Numbered from the stretch's first letter, positions 35,418 to 43,979 are shown. The stretch: DNA of 64,000 bases from Ruminococcus flavefaciens AE3010 (GCF_000526795.1 NZ_JAGT01000001.1:457001-521000), one strand, 5' to 3'. Numbers and translations: made by a program. Notes: a model not told the origin generated them from the sequence alone.

Positions 35418-36281
35418 TCATTTTATAAGAGCTTTTCCACCGAAATAGAGCAGTACAAGTATACCGAGCACTATTCTGTACCAGCCGAAGACCTTGAAAT
35501 CGTGTTTTTTTATGTAGTCCATAAGGAATTTGATAACGAATATTGAGACAAGGAATGAAACAACGCAGCCAATAAGAAGGACTGCCAGCTCACTGCCTGT
35601 GAAGTCGAATCCGAATTTTACAAGTTTAAGGAGACTTGCTCCGAACATAACGGGAATAGCAAGATAGAATGTGAATTCAGCTGCTACAGTACGAGAAACT
35701 CCGATAAGAAGTGCTCCGACAATAGTTGCACCCGAACGTGAGGTTCCCGGAAAAACAGCTGCTATAAGCTGAAAAGCGCCGATAATGAATGCTGCATTGA
35801 ATGTGAGTTCGGATATTGTTTTTATCTTGGGATTTTTGCCTTTGTTCCAGTTTTCAACAACAATAAATGCGATACCGAAAACAATGAGCGCTACTGCAAC
35901 CGTCCACGGATTGTAGAAATGCTCGTCTATCCAGTCATCAAGCAGGAGTCCGATAACAGCTGCTGGTATGCAGGCTGCAAGGACTTTGAACCACATCATA
36001 AAGATATCTGTCTTTATCATCTGACCGAAAGGTGATTTGTTCAGCGGGTGAGCGTTGTCTTTCTTGCCGAAGGGCCACAGCTTCTTCCAGAATATGACAA
36101 CGACAGCAAGAATAGCTCCAAATTGTATTACAACGTCGAACATCTCTTTGAAGTCATCTGACTGGTCGAGTTTTAAGAATTCGCCGACAAGGATAAGATG
36201 TCCTGTACTGCTTATGGGCAGCCATTCAGTGATCCCCTCGACGATTCCGAGAATAATTGTTTTGATTATCTCCCAAATCAT
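35418..36281 (-). CDS. uppP: Undecaprenyl-diphosphatase (BacA type)
   Basis: Recycles the lipid carrier undecaprenyl diphosphate for cell-wall synthesis. The polytopic 287-residue product has the two signature regions: GIVEGITEWLPISSTGHL near the N-terminus (catalytic Glu and phosphate-binding Ser) and FPGTSRSGATI near residue 185. Overexpression gives bacitracin resistance in other species. Single gene with its own promoter. Confidence 0.96.
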   Translation of the reverse strand: MIWEIIKTIILGIVEGITEWLPISSTGHLILVGEFLKLDQSDDFKEMFDVVIQFGAILAVVVIFWKKLWPFGKKDNAHPLNKSPFGQMIKTDIFMMWFKVLAACIPAAVIGLLLDDWIDEHFYNPWTVAVALIVFGIAFIVVENWNKGKNPKIKTISELTFNAAFIIGAFQLIAAVFPGTSRSGATIVGALLIGVSRTVAAEFTFYLAIPVMFGASLLKLVKFGFDFTGSELAVLLIGCVVSFLVSIFVIKFLMDYIKKHDFKVFGWYRIVLGILVLLYFGGKALIK

Positions 36282-36321
36282 AGTTTATTTTTTCCTTTCA
36301 ATTTAAAAATCAGCATTTATA

Positions 36322-36350
36322 AGTTTATCATTTCAATAAAGAAAAGTCAA
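36322..36350 (-). promoter_or_regulatory. uppP promoter
   Basis: Minus-strand TTGACT (36345-36350), 17-base spacer, extended -10 TGATAAACT (hexamer 36322-36327). Confidence 0.75.
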
Positions 36351-36384
36351 CACATAATTTCAGATATGACAAAATTGTTATTTT

Positions 36385-37053
36385 TTATATATCGTGTTCC
36401 TGATTATGCTGTAACCGAAATTTTCGTTTGGATATTGTAAGTATCCCTGCTTTTTTCAGTCTTGATATCTCACGCTGTAAGGCGCTTCTGTTTACGCAAA
36501 GGTAGTCTGAAAGAGCAGTAGTTGAAAAAGGTATCTGAGGAGCTTTGCCTTTTGGAGTTTTTTCCTCTATGATACTCAGACAGATGATAAGCTTATCCTC
36601 AATGGAGCGCTGGCTCAGGACTTCGATACGTTCATTCAGGGATATAGCCTTTTCAGACATAAGATCAAGTAGATTTTCGACTACACGTGAATGGCACTGA
36701 CAGGCGTTTTCGCATCTTTTTGTAATTTCAGACCGTTTAACAAACATGACTTCGCAGTCGCTTTCAGCAACTATCTCAATACCGCTTCGCTGTGAGGCTG
36801 TAAAAGTGAAATATACCCCGAAAATGCTTTGTTCTTCAAGGGATTCCAAAATAGAACGTACACCATTCATATCATAGCGTACCATGACTGCTGTGCCGTT
36901 TAATATTATTCCGAGCTTGTCGGGATTATCAGAGTAATCCATTATGCGGTTTCCGGACTTGAATTTCTTTATATCCGCGTTAAAGCAGCTTATCATGCGG
37001 TGACAGTCGTCATGCTCAATGCCTTTAAATAGTATATTATCTTCAGGTAACAT
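36385..37053 (-). CDS. Crp/Fnr-family transcriptional regulator, Cys-rich
   Basis: A 222-residue regulator with an N-terminal cyclic-nucleotide-binding-type beta barrel (about 10-115), a dimer helix (about 120-150), and a C-terminal winged helix with recognition segment TTALSDYLCVNRSALQREISRLKKAG. It has eight cysteines, four of them at C100, C114, C118 and C120 (CENACQCH). This could hold a redox or metal cofactor, though that is unproven. ATG 37053 has AGGAGAG upstream. It is divergent from the small glycyl-radical-like gene and reverse rubrerythrin, with a 16-bp palindrome between them. Confidence 0.9.
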   Translation of the reverse strand: MLPEDNILFKGIEHDDCHRMISCFNADIKKFKSGNRIMDYSDNPDKLGIILNGTAVMVRYDMNGVRSILESLEEQSIFGVYFTFTASQRSGIEIVAESDCEVMFVKRSEITKRCENACQCHSRVVENLLDLMSEKAISLNERIEVLSQRSIEDKLIICLSIIEEKTPKGKAPQIPFSTTALSDYLCVNRSALQREISRLKKAGILTISKRKFRLQHNQEHDI

Positions 37054-37069
37054 AAAAAAACTCTCCTGA

Positions 37070-37085
37070 TGTTGCATATGCAACA
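37070..37085. promoter_or_regulatory. Perfect 16-bp palindrome, likely operator of the Crp/Fnr regulator
   Basis: TGTTGCATATGCAACA. Its centre (37077.5) lies 41.5 bases upstream of the predicted + strand start (about 37119), the classic class II position for Crp/Fnr activators. On the minus strand it lies about 12-27 bases downstream of the regulator gene's own start, so binding there should repress. The same sequence is not seen elsewhere in the window. Confidence 0.8.
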
Positions 37086-37102
37086 GATTTTTAATATGTT
37101 TT

Positions 37103-37131
37103 ATGATACAATATATTCAGACATTTGTCAA
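37103..37131 (-). promoter_or_regulatory. Promoter of the Crp/Fnr regulator gene
   Basis: Minus-strand TTGACA (37126-37131), 17-base spacer, TATCAT (37103-37108). It overlaps the + strand -10 face to face. Confidence 0.7.
37104..37112 (+). promoter_or_regulatory. Activator-type promoter of the NrdD-tail/rubrerythrin genes
   Basis: Extended -10 TGATACAAT with no -35 match: the -35 position is occupied by the edge of the palindrome. This is what a class II activator-dependent promoter looks like. Confidence 0.7.
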
Positions 37132-37158
37132 TACTATGTTTATGGAGGTCAAAATATT

Positions 37159-37425
37159 ATGAAAATCAATGTTATCGGCGAACAGCTCTCACAGGACGAG
37201 ATCAACGCCTATATCGACTATGGCAAGAAAAAGTACAGCGACAGAGAGATTCTTGGCATGACAGTAAAGACCGACGGTGAATACGTTGATCTCCGCTATG
37301 ATTTTGCGCAGGATGTTCCTTTCGACAGAATAAGAAGAATTACAGGCTATCTCGTTGGTACACTTGACCGTTTCAACAACGGAAAACGTGCAGAGGAGCA
37401 TGACAGAGTAAAGCATTCAGTTTAA
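37159..37425 (+). CDS. Small protein with NrdD-like glycyl-radical motif
   Basis: An 88-residue protein. Its last 30 residues carry RITGYLVGTLDRFNNGKRAE and then DRVKH. This matches the C-terminal glycyl-radical loop of anaerobic ribonucleotide reductase NrdD (pattern R-V/I-T-G-Y followed by W/F-N-x-G-K and DR). The candidate radical Gly is residue 63. The first 55 residues are not the large NrdD barrel; they form a short alpha/beta unit. It may be a stand-alone spare radical domain analogous to GrcA/YfiD for pyruvate formate-lyase, or simply a fold relative. GGAGG precedes ATG 37159. Rubrerythrin follows. Confidence 0.75.
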   Translation: MKINVIGEQLSQDEINAYIDYGKKKYSDREILGMTVKTDGEYVDLRYDFAQDVPFDRIRRITGYLVGTLDRFNNGKRAEEHDRVKHSV

Positions 37426-37496
37426 AATGTCCATTTCAGCAAGGCTTTCAGCTTAGCACGGACTAAAATATTTTAAAACTATGGAGGTATACTACT

Positions 37497-38048
37497 ATGA
37501 AAACCTATGTATGTCCAATTTGCGGATACGTTCACGAAGGAAACGAACCACCTGAAAAATGTCCACAGTGCGGTGTTCCCGGCTCAAAGTTCATTGAGAA
37601 GGAAATGGGCGACAAGCTTGTTTTTGCCTGCGAGCATGAGCTTGGAGTTGCAAAGGCTGTAACAGATCAGGAGATCCTTGACGGACTTAGATCTAATTTC
37701 AGCGGTGAGTGTTCAGAGGTTGGTATGTATCTTGCAATGGCAAGAGTAGCTTACAGAGAGGGCTATGCTGAGATAGGCGCTTACTGGGAAAAGGCTGCAT
37801 ATGAGGAAGCTGAGCACGCTGCTAAGTTTGCAGAGCTTCTCGGCGAGGTGCTTTCATCTTCCACAAAAGAAAACCTTGAAAAGAGAGTTGCTGCCGAGCA
37901 CGGTGCAACAGAGGGCAAGCTCAGGCTCGCTAAGAGAGCTAAAGAGCTCAATCTGGACGCTATCCATGATACAGTTCATGAAATGGCAAAGGACGAAGCT
38001 CGTCACGGCAAGGCTTTCGAGGGACTTCTCAAGAGATACTTCGGTTAA
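37497..38048 (+). CDS. Reverse rubrerythrin
   Basis: Non-haem di-iron peroxidase that removes hydrogen peroxide in anaerobes. The rubredoxin domain comes first (CPIC at 6-9, CPQC at 22-25), followed by the four-helix diiron domain (ExxH pairs, for example EEAEHAAKF and [10 protein letters not shown]). This is the reverse order seen in Clostridium acetobutylicum reverse rubrerythrins. 183 residues. AGGAGGT-like site upstream. It is 71 bases downstream of the NrdD-tail gene and probably shares its Crp/Fnr-controlled promoter. Confidence 0.95.
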   Translation: MKTYVCPICGYVHEGNEPPEKCPQCGVPGSKFIEKEMGDKLVFACEHELGVAKAVTDQEILDGLRSNFSGECSEVGMYLAMARVAYREGYAEIGAYWEKAAYEEAEHAAKFAELLGEVLSSSTKENLEKRVAAEHGATEGKLRLAKRAKELNLDAIHDTVHEMAKDEARHGKAFEGLLKRYFG

Positions 38049-38060
38049 TTATACATAAGA

Positions 38061-38085
38061 GCGAGGCAAATGCCTCGCTTTTTTT
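38061..38085 (+). terminator. Terminator after reverse rubrerythrin
   Basis: GCGAGGCA/TGCCTCGC stem followed by seven T. Confidence 0.92.
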
Positions 38086-38123
38086 ATAAAAATGAACTTT
38101 TTGTTTAATTTTGACTAAAGTCC

Positions 38124-38152
38124 TTGAAATGGAAGATCAAATTTGATATAAT
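38124..38152 (+). promoter_or_regulatory. Promoter of the GH3 beta-glucosidase gene
   Basis: TTGAAA (38124-38129), 17-base spacer, extended -10 TGATATAAT (hexamer 38147-38152). Confidence 0.75.
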
Positions 38153-38188
38153 GTATTCATAATATTTTTTCGCAGGGAGGCTATTGCT

Positions 38189-40957
38189 ATGAAAAGAACT
38201 CTTGACTGGAATAAATATCTTGAAAAAGCCGCAGAAATTGTTGCTGAGGGCATTGTCATGCTAAAAAATGACAATAATGCTCTGCCGCTGGATATGAGCA
38301 AGACGGTTTCTGTTTTCGGACGTATACAGCTCCATTATTATAAGAGCGGTACAGGCTCTGGCGGTATGGTCAATGTATCAAAGGTAACAGGCATCGTTGA
38401 CGGACTTGCGGAAGCAGGCGTTAAGATAAATGAAAAACTGCGTGATATATACCGCAAATGGGACGAAGAGAACCCCTTTGATCAGGGCGGAGGCTGGGGC
38501 GGAGAGCCATGGAACCAAAAGGAAATGCCTCTTGACGACAGCATAGCCGAGGAAGCTGCGTCTGTAAGTGAAACTGCTATTGTTATAATAGGCAGAACAG
38601 CAGGCGAGGAGCAGGACGCACGTCTTGAAGAAGGCTCCTATCTTCTCACATCTGTGGAGCTTGATATGCTGAGAAAAGTTAGGAAGTATTTCAAGAAAGT
38701 CGTTGTACTTCTCAATGTCGGCGGACTTATCGACCTTGAGCAGATATTGGAATGCTCACCTGATTCATTATTATATGTATGGCAGGGCGGCATGACAGGC
38801 GGAACAGGTACTGCTGCTGTACTGACAGGTAAGGCCAGCCCATCGGGCAAGCTTCCTGACACGATAGCATATAAAATTTCAGATTATCCCTCGGACGAGT
38901 ATTTCGGTGACAAGAATAAAGCGGTTTATGCAGAGGATATTTTCGTAGGCTACCGCTGGTTCGAGACCTTTGCAAAAGACAGAGTTCTATATCCATTTGG
39001 CTTTGGATTATCGTATACAACATTTGATATTGAATTGACTTACGCAAAAAAATACGATAGTGAAAGCATGATCAATGTCAGAGTGACAAATACAGGAAGC
39101 TACCGCGGCAAGGAAGTCGTTCAGGTATACTGCGAAGCTCCACAGGGGAAGCTTGGCAGAGCCAAGAGAGTCCTCTGCGGATTTGTAAAGACAAAAGAAC
39201 TTGCGCCGGGCGAGTCACAGTCCTTGAAAATAAAAATAGATCACAGAGATATAGCTTCATATGATGACAGCGAGGGCAAGCATTGCTGGGTACTTGAAAA
39301 AGGCAGATATGCGCTCCATATAGGCAGCAACGCGAGAAACTGTATCGATCAATTCCATTTTGAGATAGAAGAAGATACAGTTATTGAGCAGTGTTCGCAG
39401 GTGCTGGCACCTGTTGAAGCCTTTGAAAGATTCAAGGCAGCTGAGAACGCTGAGGGGATTACGAAGATATTGGAAAGTGTCCCTCTCAGCAATGTTGACG
39501 AAGAAAAGCGCAGACTCGAACATCTTCCAAAGGAGATTGCATACACAGGAGATAAAGGTATAAAGCTTGTTGATGTGAAGAACGGAAATGCCACAATGGA
39601 GCAGTTCGTTGCTCAGCTGTCAGACCACGATCTCTCGTGTATAATTCGCGGCGAGGGCATGGGAAGTCCGAGAGTAACTGCAGGAACAGCTTCTGCATTT
39701 GGCGGAGTTTCCGATGAACTCGTTAAATTCGGTATCCCTGCGGGATGCTGTTCTGACGGTCCATCAGGAATGAGACTCGACTGCGGAACAAAGGCTTTCA
39801 GCCTGCCCAATGGCACGCTTATAGCTTCTACCTTCAACCGTGAGCTTGTCGAGGAGCTTTTTGAGTTCATGGGAACTGAAATGATAGCAAACAAGGTGGA
39901 TTGCTTGCTCGGCCCCGGAATGAATATTCATCGTCATCCACTTAACGGCAGAAACTTTGAGTACTTCTCGGAAGATCCTTTCCTCACAGGACAGATGGCT
40001 TCGGCAGAGCTAAACGGACTTCACAAAGTTGGTGTTACAGGTACAATTAAGCACTTCTGTGCAAACAATCAGGAGACGAACCGTCATTTCCTTGATTCAG
40101 TTGTGTCCGAAAGAGCTCTCCGTGAGATATATCTCAGAGGGTTTGAAATAGCTGTTAAAGTAGGAGGAGCCAAAACGATAATGACGACCTACGGAGCTAT
40201 AAACGGCTTATGGACCGCAGGAAGCTTTGATCTGAACACTGTGGTGCTTCGTGACGAATGGGGCTTCAAGGGCTTTACCATGACTGACTGGTGGGCGAAT
40301 GTTAACTACAGAGGTGAAGAACCAAAGCGAAGCTATTATGTTCCTATGGCAAGAGCTCAGAACGACGTATATATGGTCTGCTCAGACAGCTCTTGCGTTG
40401 ATGCGGATATTGAAGCTGCACTAAAGAACGGCTCCCTCACAAGAGCGGAGCTTCAGCGAAATGCAATGAATGTACTTGGTTTTATTATGGGCACCCACGC
40501 AATGAAGCGCCTCATTGGAGAAGAAGACATTGTTGAGATAATAAACCGTCCCGACAGTGAAGAGCTGTCTGACGAACCTGTTGTTTTCTACGAAATTGAG
40601 GATTCTTTAAAGCTTGATCTTTCAAACATCAGAAGCGAAAAGGGTAAGAATCACTCATTTGCACTTATCATAAAGAAGCTTGGCTGGTATAATGTTACTA
40701 TCACAGCATCATCTGTTCAGAGCCCGCTTGCGCAGATACCTGTTACCATATTTGCAATGGGTACAGCCAGCGGCACTCTTACATGGAACGGAACAGAGGG
40801 AAAGCTCATACCGCTGGCCTGTGAAATACCCATGTTCTCACGCTTTACGGCAATACGCCTTTATTTTGCACAGAACGGACTCGATCTTCACAGCATAGAA
40901 TTCAAGCTTGTACGCGAAGCTGATAATATGGATCTTGCCTTTGCCGAGGAGAATTAA
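38189..40957 (+). CDS. GH3 beta-glucosidase with inverted domain order
   Basis: Retaining beta-glucosidase, likely cytoplasmic (no signal peptide), hydrolysing cellodextrins or related glucosides. In the 922 residues the GH3 C-terminal alpha/beta domain comes first (IIGRTAGEEQDA, about 140-260). A fibronectin-type domain follows (about 290-390), then the GH3 TIM barrel (about 490-760) containing CCSDGPSGMRL, KHFCANNQETNRH and the nucleophile Asp in TMTDWW. A beta-rich C-terminal extension follows. The same inversion is known in Ruminococcus albus beta-glucosidase, which this resembles closely from memory. An ArsC-like gene starts 3 bases after its stop. Confidence 0.95.
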   Translation: MKRTLDWNKYLEKAAEIVAEGIVMLKNDNNALPLDMSKTVSVFGRIQLHYYKSGTGSGGMVNVSKVTGIVDGLAEAGVKINEKLRDIYRKWDEENPFDQGGGWGGEPWNQKEMPLDDSIAEEAASVSETAIVIIGRTAGEEQDARLEEGSYLLTSVELDMLRKVRKYFKKVVVLLNVGGLIDLEQILECSPDSLLYVWQGGMTGGTGTAAVLTGKASPSGKLPDTIAYKISDYPSDEYFGDKNKAVYAEDIFVGYRWFETFAKDRVLYPFGFGLSYTTFDIELTYAKKYDSESMINVRVTNTGSYRGKEVVQVYCEAPQGKLGRAKRVLCGFVKTKELAPGESQSLKIKIDHRDIASYDDSEGKHCWVLEKGRYALHIGSNARNCIDQFHFEIEEDTVIEQCSQVLAPVEAFERFKAAENAEGITKILESVPLSNVDEEKRRLEHLPKEIAYTGDKGIKLVDVKNGNATMEQFVAQLSDHDLSCIIRGEGMGSPRVTAGTASAFGGVSDELVKFGIPAGCCSDGPSGMRLDCGTKAFSLPNGTLIASTFNRELVEELFEFMGTEMIANKVDCLLGPGMNIHRHPLNGRNFEYFSEDPFLTGQMASAELNGLHKVGVTGTIKHFCANNQETNRHFLDSVVSERALREIYLRGFEIAVKVGGAKTIMTTYGAINGLWTAGSFDLNTVVLRDEWGFKGFTMTDWWANVNYRGEEPKRSYYVPMARAQNDVYMVCSDSSCVDADIEAALKNGSLTRAELQRNAMNVLGFIMGTHAMKRLIGEEDIVEIINRPDSEELSDEPVVFYEIEDSLKLDLSNIRSEKGKNHSFALIIKKLGWYNVTITASSVQSPLAQIPVTIFAMGTASGTLTWNGTEGKLIPLACEIPMFSRFTAIRLYFAQNGLDLHSIEFKLVREADNMDLAFAEEN

Positions 40958-40959
40958 CG

Positions 40960-41301
40960 ATGAATATACAGATTTTTGGTACTAAAAAGTGCTTCGACAG
41001 TAAAAAAGCCGAGCGCTATTTCAAGGAACGTGGCGTAAAATACCAGTTCATAGACATGAAAGAAAAGGGTATGAGCCGCGGAGAGTTCAATAATGTGAAG
41101 CAGGCTGTGGGCGGTACTGACATGCTTATAAATACCGATCATAAGGATAAAGACCTGCTTGCAATGCTGCAATATCTGTCCGAGGAGGACAAGGAGGAAA
41201 AGATACTGGGAAATCCTCAGATAATACGAACTCCTGTAGTCAGAAACGGTAAAAAAGCGACCATTGGCTACTGTCCCGATGTATGGAAAGAATGGGAATA
41301 A
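40960..41301 (+). CDS. ArsC-family protein, single active-site Cys
   Basis: A 113-residue ArsC/Spx-superfamily protein. The active-site loop is GTKKCFDSKKAERYF with one Cys at residue 11, unlike the CxxC protein at 1483-1833. The cis-Pro region RTPVVRNG and GYCPDVWKEW end the domain, so it is full length. Related proteins are annotated as arsenate reductases or YffB-like glutathione-dependent thiol enzymes, but function is unproven. It follows the beta-glucosidase by 2 bases with a ribosome site (GAGGAG) in that gene's end, so the two are cotranscribed. Confidence 0.85.
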   Translation: MNIQIFGTKKCFDSKKAERYFKERGVKYQFIDMKEKGMSRGEFNNVKQAVGGTDMLINTDHKDKDLLAMLQYLSEEDKEEKILGNPQIIRTPVVRNGKKATIGYCPDVWKEWE

Positions 41302-41374
41302 TATTGTTAAATAATAAAAATATTTCTATAACAGGAAAAAATTGCTAAAAGGTAGTGCATTTTTCTTTAAAATA

Positions 41375-41383
41375 TGTTATAAT
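41375..41383 (+). promoter_or_regulatory. Promoter -10 of the ydjI-like gene
   Basis: Extended -10 TGTTATAAT (hexamer 41378-41383) without a clear -35. The 95-base leader contains a small hairpin ACGGAAA/TTTCCGT (41418-41439). Confidence 0.5.
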
Positions 41384-41478
41384 TACAATATGTTGGTTAA
41401 AAACTGACAGATAATTGACGGAAATCAGCTATTTTCCGTGAAATTTTATAGGGATCATTCCCGAAAGGAGCTTAAATT

Positions 41479-42816
41479 ATGGGACTTATCAAGGCAGCTC
41501 TCGTAGGAGCAAGTCAAACACTGGCTGATACATGGCTGGAATTCTTCGTATGTGAATCAATTCCTGCTGATGTTCTCGTTGTAAGAGGAAAGAAGCAGCT
41601 TGGCAAACATTCTTCCAACACAAAGGGAAATGATAACGTAATCTCCGACGGAAGCGGTATCGTTGTACATGAAGGTCAGGCTATGATCATGGTCGACCAG
41701 GGCGTGGTAACTGAAATTGCTACAGAGCCCGGCGTATACAAATATGAAACAGGTACTTCACCCAGTATCTTCTCCAGCAGCTTCGGTGCTGGTCTCAAGG
41801 AGACCTTCAAGGAGATGTGGGATCGTATCAAGCACGGCGGTACAGCTGCTAAGGATCAGAGAATTTACTACTTCAATATGAAGGAGCTCGTTGACAATAA
41901 GTTCGGTACACAGAACCCTGTTCCTTTCAGAATGACATATCCCGATCTCGGAAGAAGCTTTACTGTAGGCGTTCGCTGCAACGGTATCTACTCCTACAGA
42001 ATTGCTGATCCTGTAGTTTTCTACGTTAACGTATGCGGAAACGTTACAGACAGATATACTCGTTCAGAGCTTGACAATCAGCTCAGAGGCGAATTCGTTG
42101 ATGCTCTGCAGCCTGCATTTGCTGCTATCTCAGCTACAGGTATCAGATACGATGAGCTTCCCGGCAAGCAGAGCGAGGTTAAGCAGGCATTTGAGACACA
42201 GGTAAATCCTGTATGGATCGAGAAGAGAGGTCTCAAGATCTGGTCCGTAAGCATTCTTTCAGCAACTGTAAGCGACGCTGATATGAAGCGTATCCAGGAA
42301 TTTGAAGACAGAGCTTGGAACCGCGATCCCGGCAATGCTGCTGCTACTCTCGTTGAAGCGCAGGCACAGGCTATGCAGAACGCCGCAAGCAATCCAAACG
42401 GTGCTGCAATGGGACTTTTCGGTATGGGCATGGCTCAGCAGGCAGGCGGCATGAATGCTCAGAGCCTCTTTGGTATGGCGCAGCAGAATCAGGCACAGCA
42501 GGCTCAGCAGCCACAGCCACCTACAGGCGGCGCAGCTGAATCATGGAAGTGTGAGTGCGGCGAGACAAATACAGGCAAGTTCTGCGCAAGCTGTGGAAAG
42601 CAAAAGCCTGTTGTACTTACTCCCGATGGCTGGACATGTGACTGCGGCGCAGTAAATAAGGGCAGATTCTGCTCAAACTGCGGACAGAAAAAGCCTGAGG
42701 GCGCACCTCTCTACAAGTGTGACAAGTGCGGCTGGGAACCTGAGGATCCAAAGAATCCTCCTAAGTTCTGCCCTGAGTGCGGCGATCCTTTCACCGATGA
42801 TGATATTGTAAAGTAA
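41479..42816 (+). CDS. SPFH-domain protein with C-terminal zinc ribbons (YdjI-like)
   Basis: A 445-residue protein. Residues about 1-290 form the SPFH/virion-core-like domain seen in Bacillus YdjI (ESIPADVLVVRGKKQL, GIYSYRIADPVVFYVNV, GLKIWSVSILSATVSD). A Gln/Ala/Gly/Met-rich linker (about 300-350) leads to three CxC/CxxC zinc-ribbon units (WKCECGE, FCASCGKQKP; WTCDCGA, FCSNCGQKKP; YKCDKCGW, FCPECGD). In Bacillus the relatives belong to a membrane-stress operon with PspA. A partial terminator separates it from the zinc-ribbon gene downstream. Confidence 0.9.
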   Translation: MGLIKAALVGASQTLADTWLEFFVCESIPADVLVVRGKKQLGKHSSNTKGNDNVISDGSGIVVHEGQAMIMVDQGVVTEIATEPGVYKYETGTSPSIFSSSFGAGLKETFKEMWDRIKHGGTAAKDQRIYYFNMKELVDNKFGTQNPVPFRMTYPDLGRSFTVGVRCNGIYSYRIADPVVFYVNVCGNVTDRYTRSELDNQLRGEFVDALQPAFAAISATGIRYDELPGKQSEVKQAFETQVNPVWIEKRGLKIWSVSILSATVSDADMKRIQEFEDRAWNRDPGNAAATLVEAQAQAMQNAASNPNGAAMGLFGMGMAQQAGGMNAQSLFGMAQQNQAQQAQQPQPPTGGAAESWKCECGETNTGKFCASCGKQKPVVLTPDGWTCDCGAVNKGRFCSNCGQKKPEGAPLYKCDKCGWEPEDPKNPPKFCPECGDPFTDDDIVK

Positions 42817-42825
42817 TTACTACAT

Positions 42826-42857
42826 AACGGGCGGACCTCGGCGTCCGCCTGTTTTAA
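42826..42857 (+). terminator. Terminator or attenuator after the ydjI-like gene
   Basis: Eleven-base stem AACGGGCGGAC/GTCCGCCTGTT (one wobble) followed by TTTTAAT. The weak T tract may allow read-through to the next two genes. Confidence 0.7.
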
Positions 42858-42884
42858 TATAAAGATATTGATGAGGTGAAAAAG

Positions 42885-43967
42885 ATGCCTGATGTTATGG
42901 AATACAAGTGTCCTGCCTGCGGCGGAAAGCTTGAATTTGACAGCAACACTCAGAAGATGAAATGCCCCTTTTGTGATTCTGAATTTGATGTTGAGTCTTT
43001 AAAGGAATATGACAGTGTTCTTGAAAATGCCAAGGAAGATGATATGGCATGGGAATCAGAAGCGGGAAGCGAATGGAGCGAGGGCGAAGCTGAGGGCATG
43101 CGTGTTTATAAGTGCAAGTCCTGCGGCGGCGAGATCATTACAGACGCAACTACTTCCGCAACTACGTGTCCCTACTGTGATAATCCTGTTGTTATGAGCG
43201 GTAATTTCTCGGGTGTACTCAAGCCTGATAGAATAATTCCTTTCAAATTCGATAAAAATGCAGCAAAAAACGCGCTTAATAAACATATTGAGGGCAGAAA
43301 GCTGCTTCCAAAGGTTTTCAAGGACCAGAATCACATCGACGAAATTAAGGGAGTTTACGTTCCTGTATGGCTTTTTGACGCCGAAGCTGACGCTCAGATT
43401 ATATACAAGGCTGAAAAAATTAAACGCAGGAGCGACAACAACTTCAATTATATTGAAAGAAGCTACTACTCTGTAAGACGTGAGGGCAGTGTTGTTTTTG
43501 AAAACGTACCTGTAGACGGCTCAAAGAAAATGGCCGATGAGCTTATGGAGTCCATAGAACCGTTTGATGCAAATGGTGCTGTTGATTTCCAGACTGCATA
43601 TTTATCGGGATATCTTGCGGATAAATACGATGTAACAGCCGAGGATAGCGTTGAACGTGCAAATCAGCGTATAAAAAATACAACGGAGCAGCTTTTCGCA
43701 AGCACTGTACAGGGATATGATACGTTCAATAAGGAAAACGGAAATATTTCTCTTAAAGGAGGAAAAGCGAAATACGCGCTTTATCCCGTATGGCTCCTTA
43801 ATACTACATGGAACGGAAATAAGTATACCTTTGCTATGAACGGTCAGACGGGTAAATTTGTGGGAGATCTGCCTGTCGATTCGGGAGCAGCTATGAAGTG
43901 GTTCATTGGCGTATCGGCAGCTGCAACTGCTGTTTGCTTTATTTTGATGCGTGTTTTAGGCTTATAA
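42885..43967 (+). CDS. TFIIB-type zinc-ribbon membrane protein (YdjG-like)
   Basis: A 360-residue protein with two N-terminal zinc ribbons (CPACGGK/CPFCDSEF and CKSCGGE/CPYCDNPV), an acidic linker between them, and a central domain resembling the clostridial/Bacillus YdjG proteins (GVLKPDRIIPFKFDK, KGVYVPVWLFDAEADA, ALYPVWLLNTTWNG). One transmembrane helix closes the C-terminus. ATG 42885 has AGGTG 6 bases upstream; GTG 42876 overlaps that site. It probably acts with the SPFH protein at the membrane (inference from the ydjGHI arrangement). Confidence 0.8.
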   Translation: MPDVMEYKCPACGGKLEFDSNTQKMKCPFCDSEFDVESLKEYDSVLENAKEDDMAWESEAGSEWSEGEAEGMRVYKCKSCGGEIITDATTSATTCPYCDNPVVMSGNFSGVLKPDRIIPFKFDKNAAKNALNKHIEGRKLLPKVFKDQNHIDEIKGVYVPVWLFDAEADAQIIYKAEKIKRRSDNNFNYIERSYYSVRREGSVVFENVPVDGSKKMADELMESIEPFDANGAVDFQTAYLSGYLADKYDVTAEDSVERANQRIKNTTEQLFASTVQGYDTFNKENGNISLKGGKAKYALYPVWLLNTTWNGNKYTFAMNGQTGKFVGDLPVDSGAAMKWFIGVSAAATAVCFILMRVLGL

Positions 43968-43979
43968 GGAGATGAGAAA

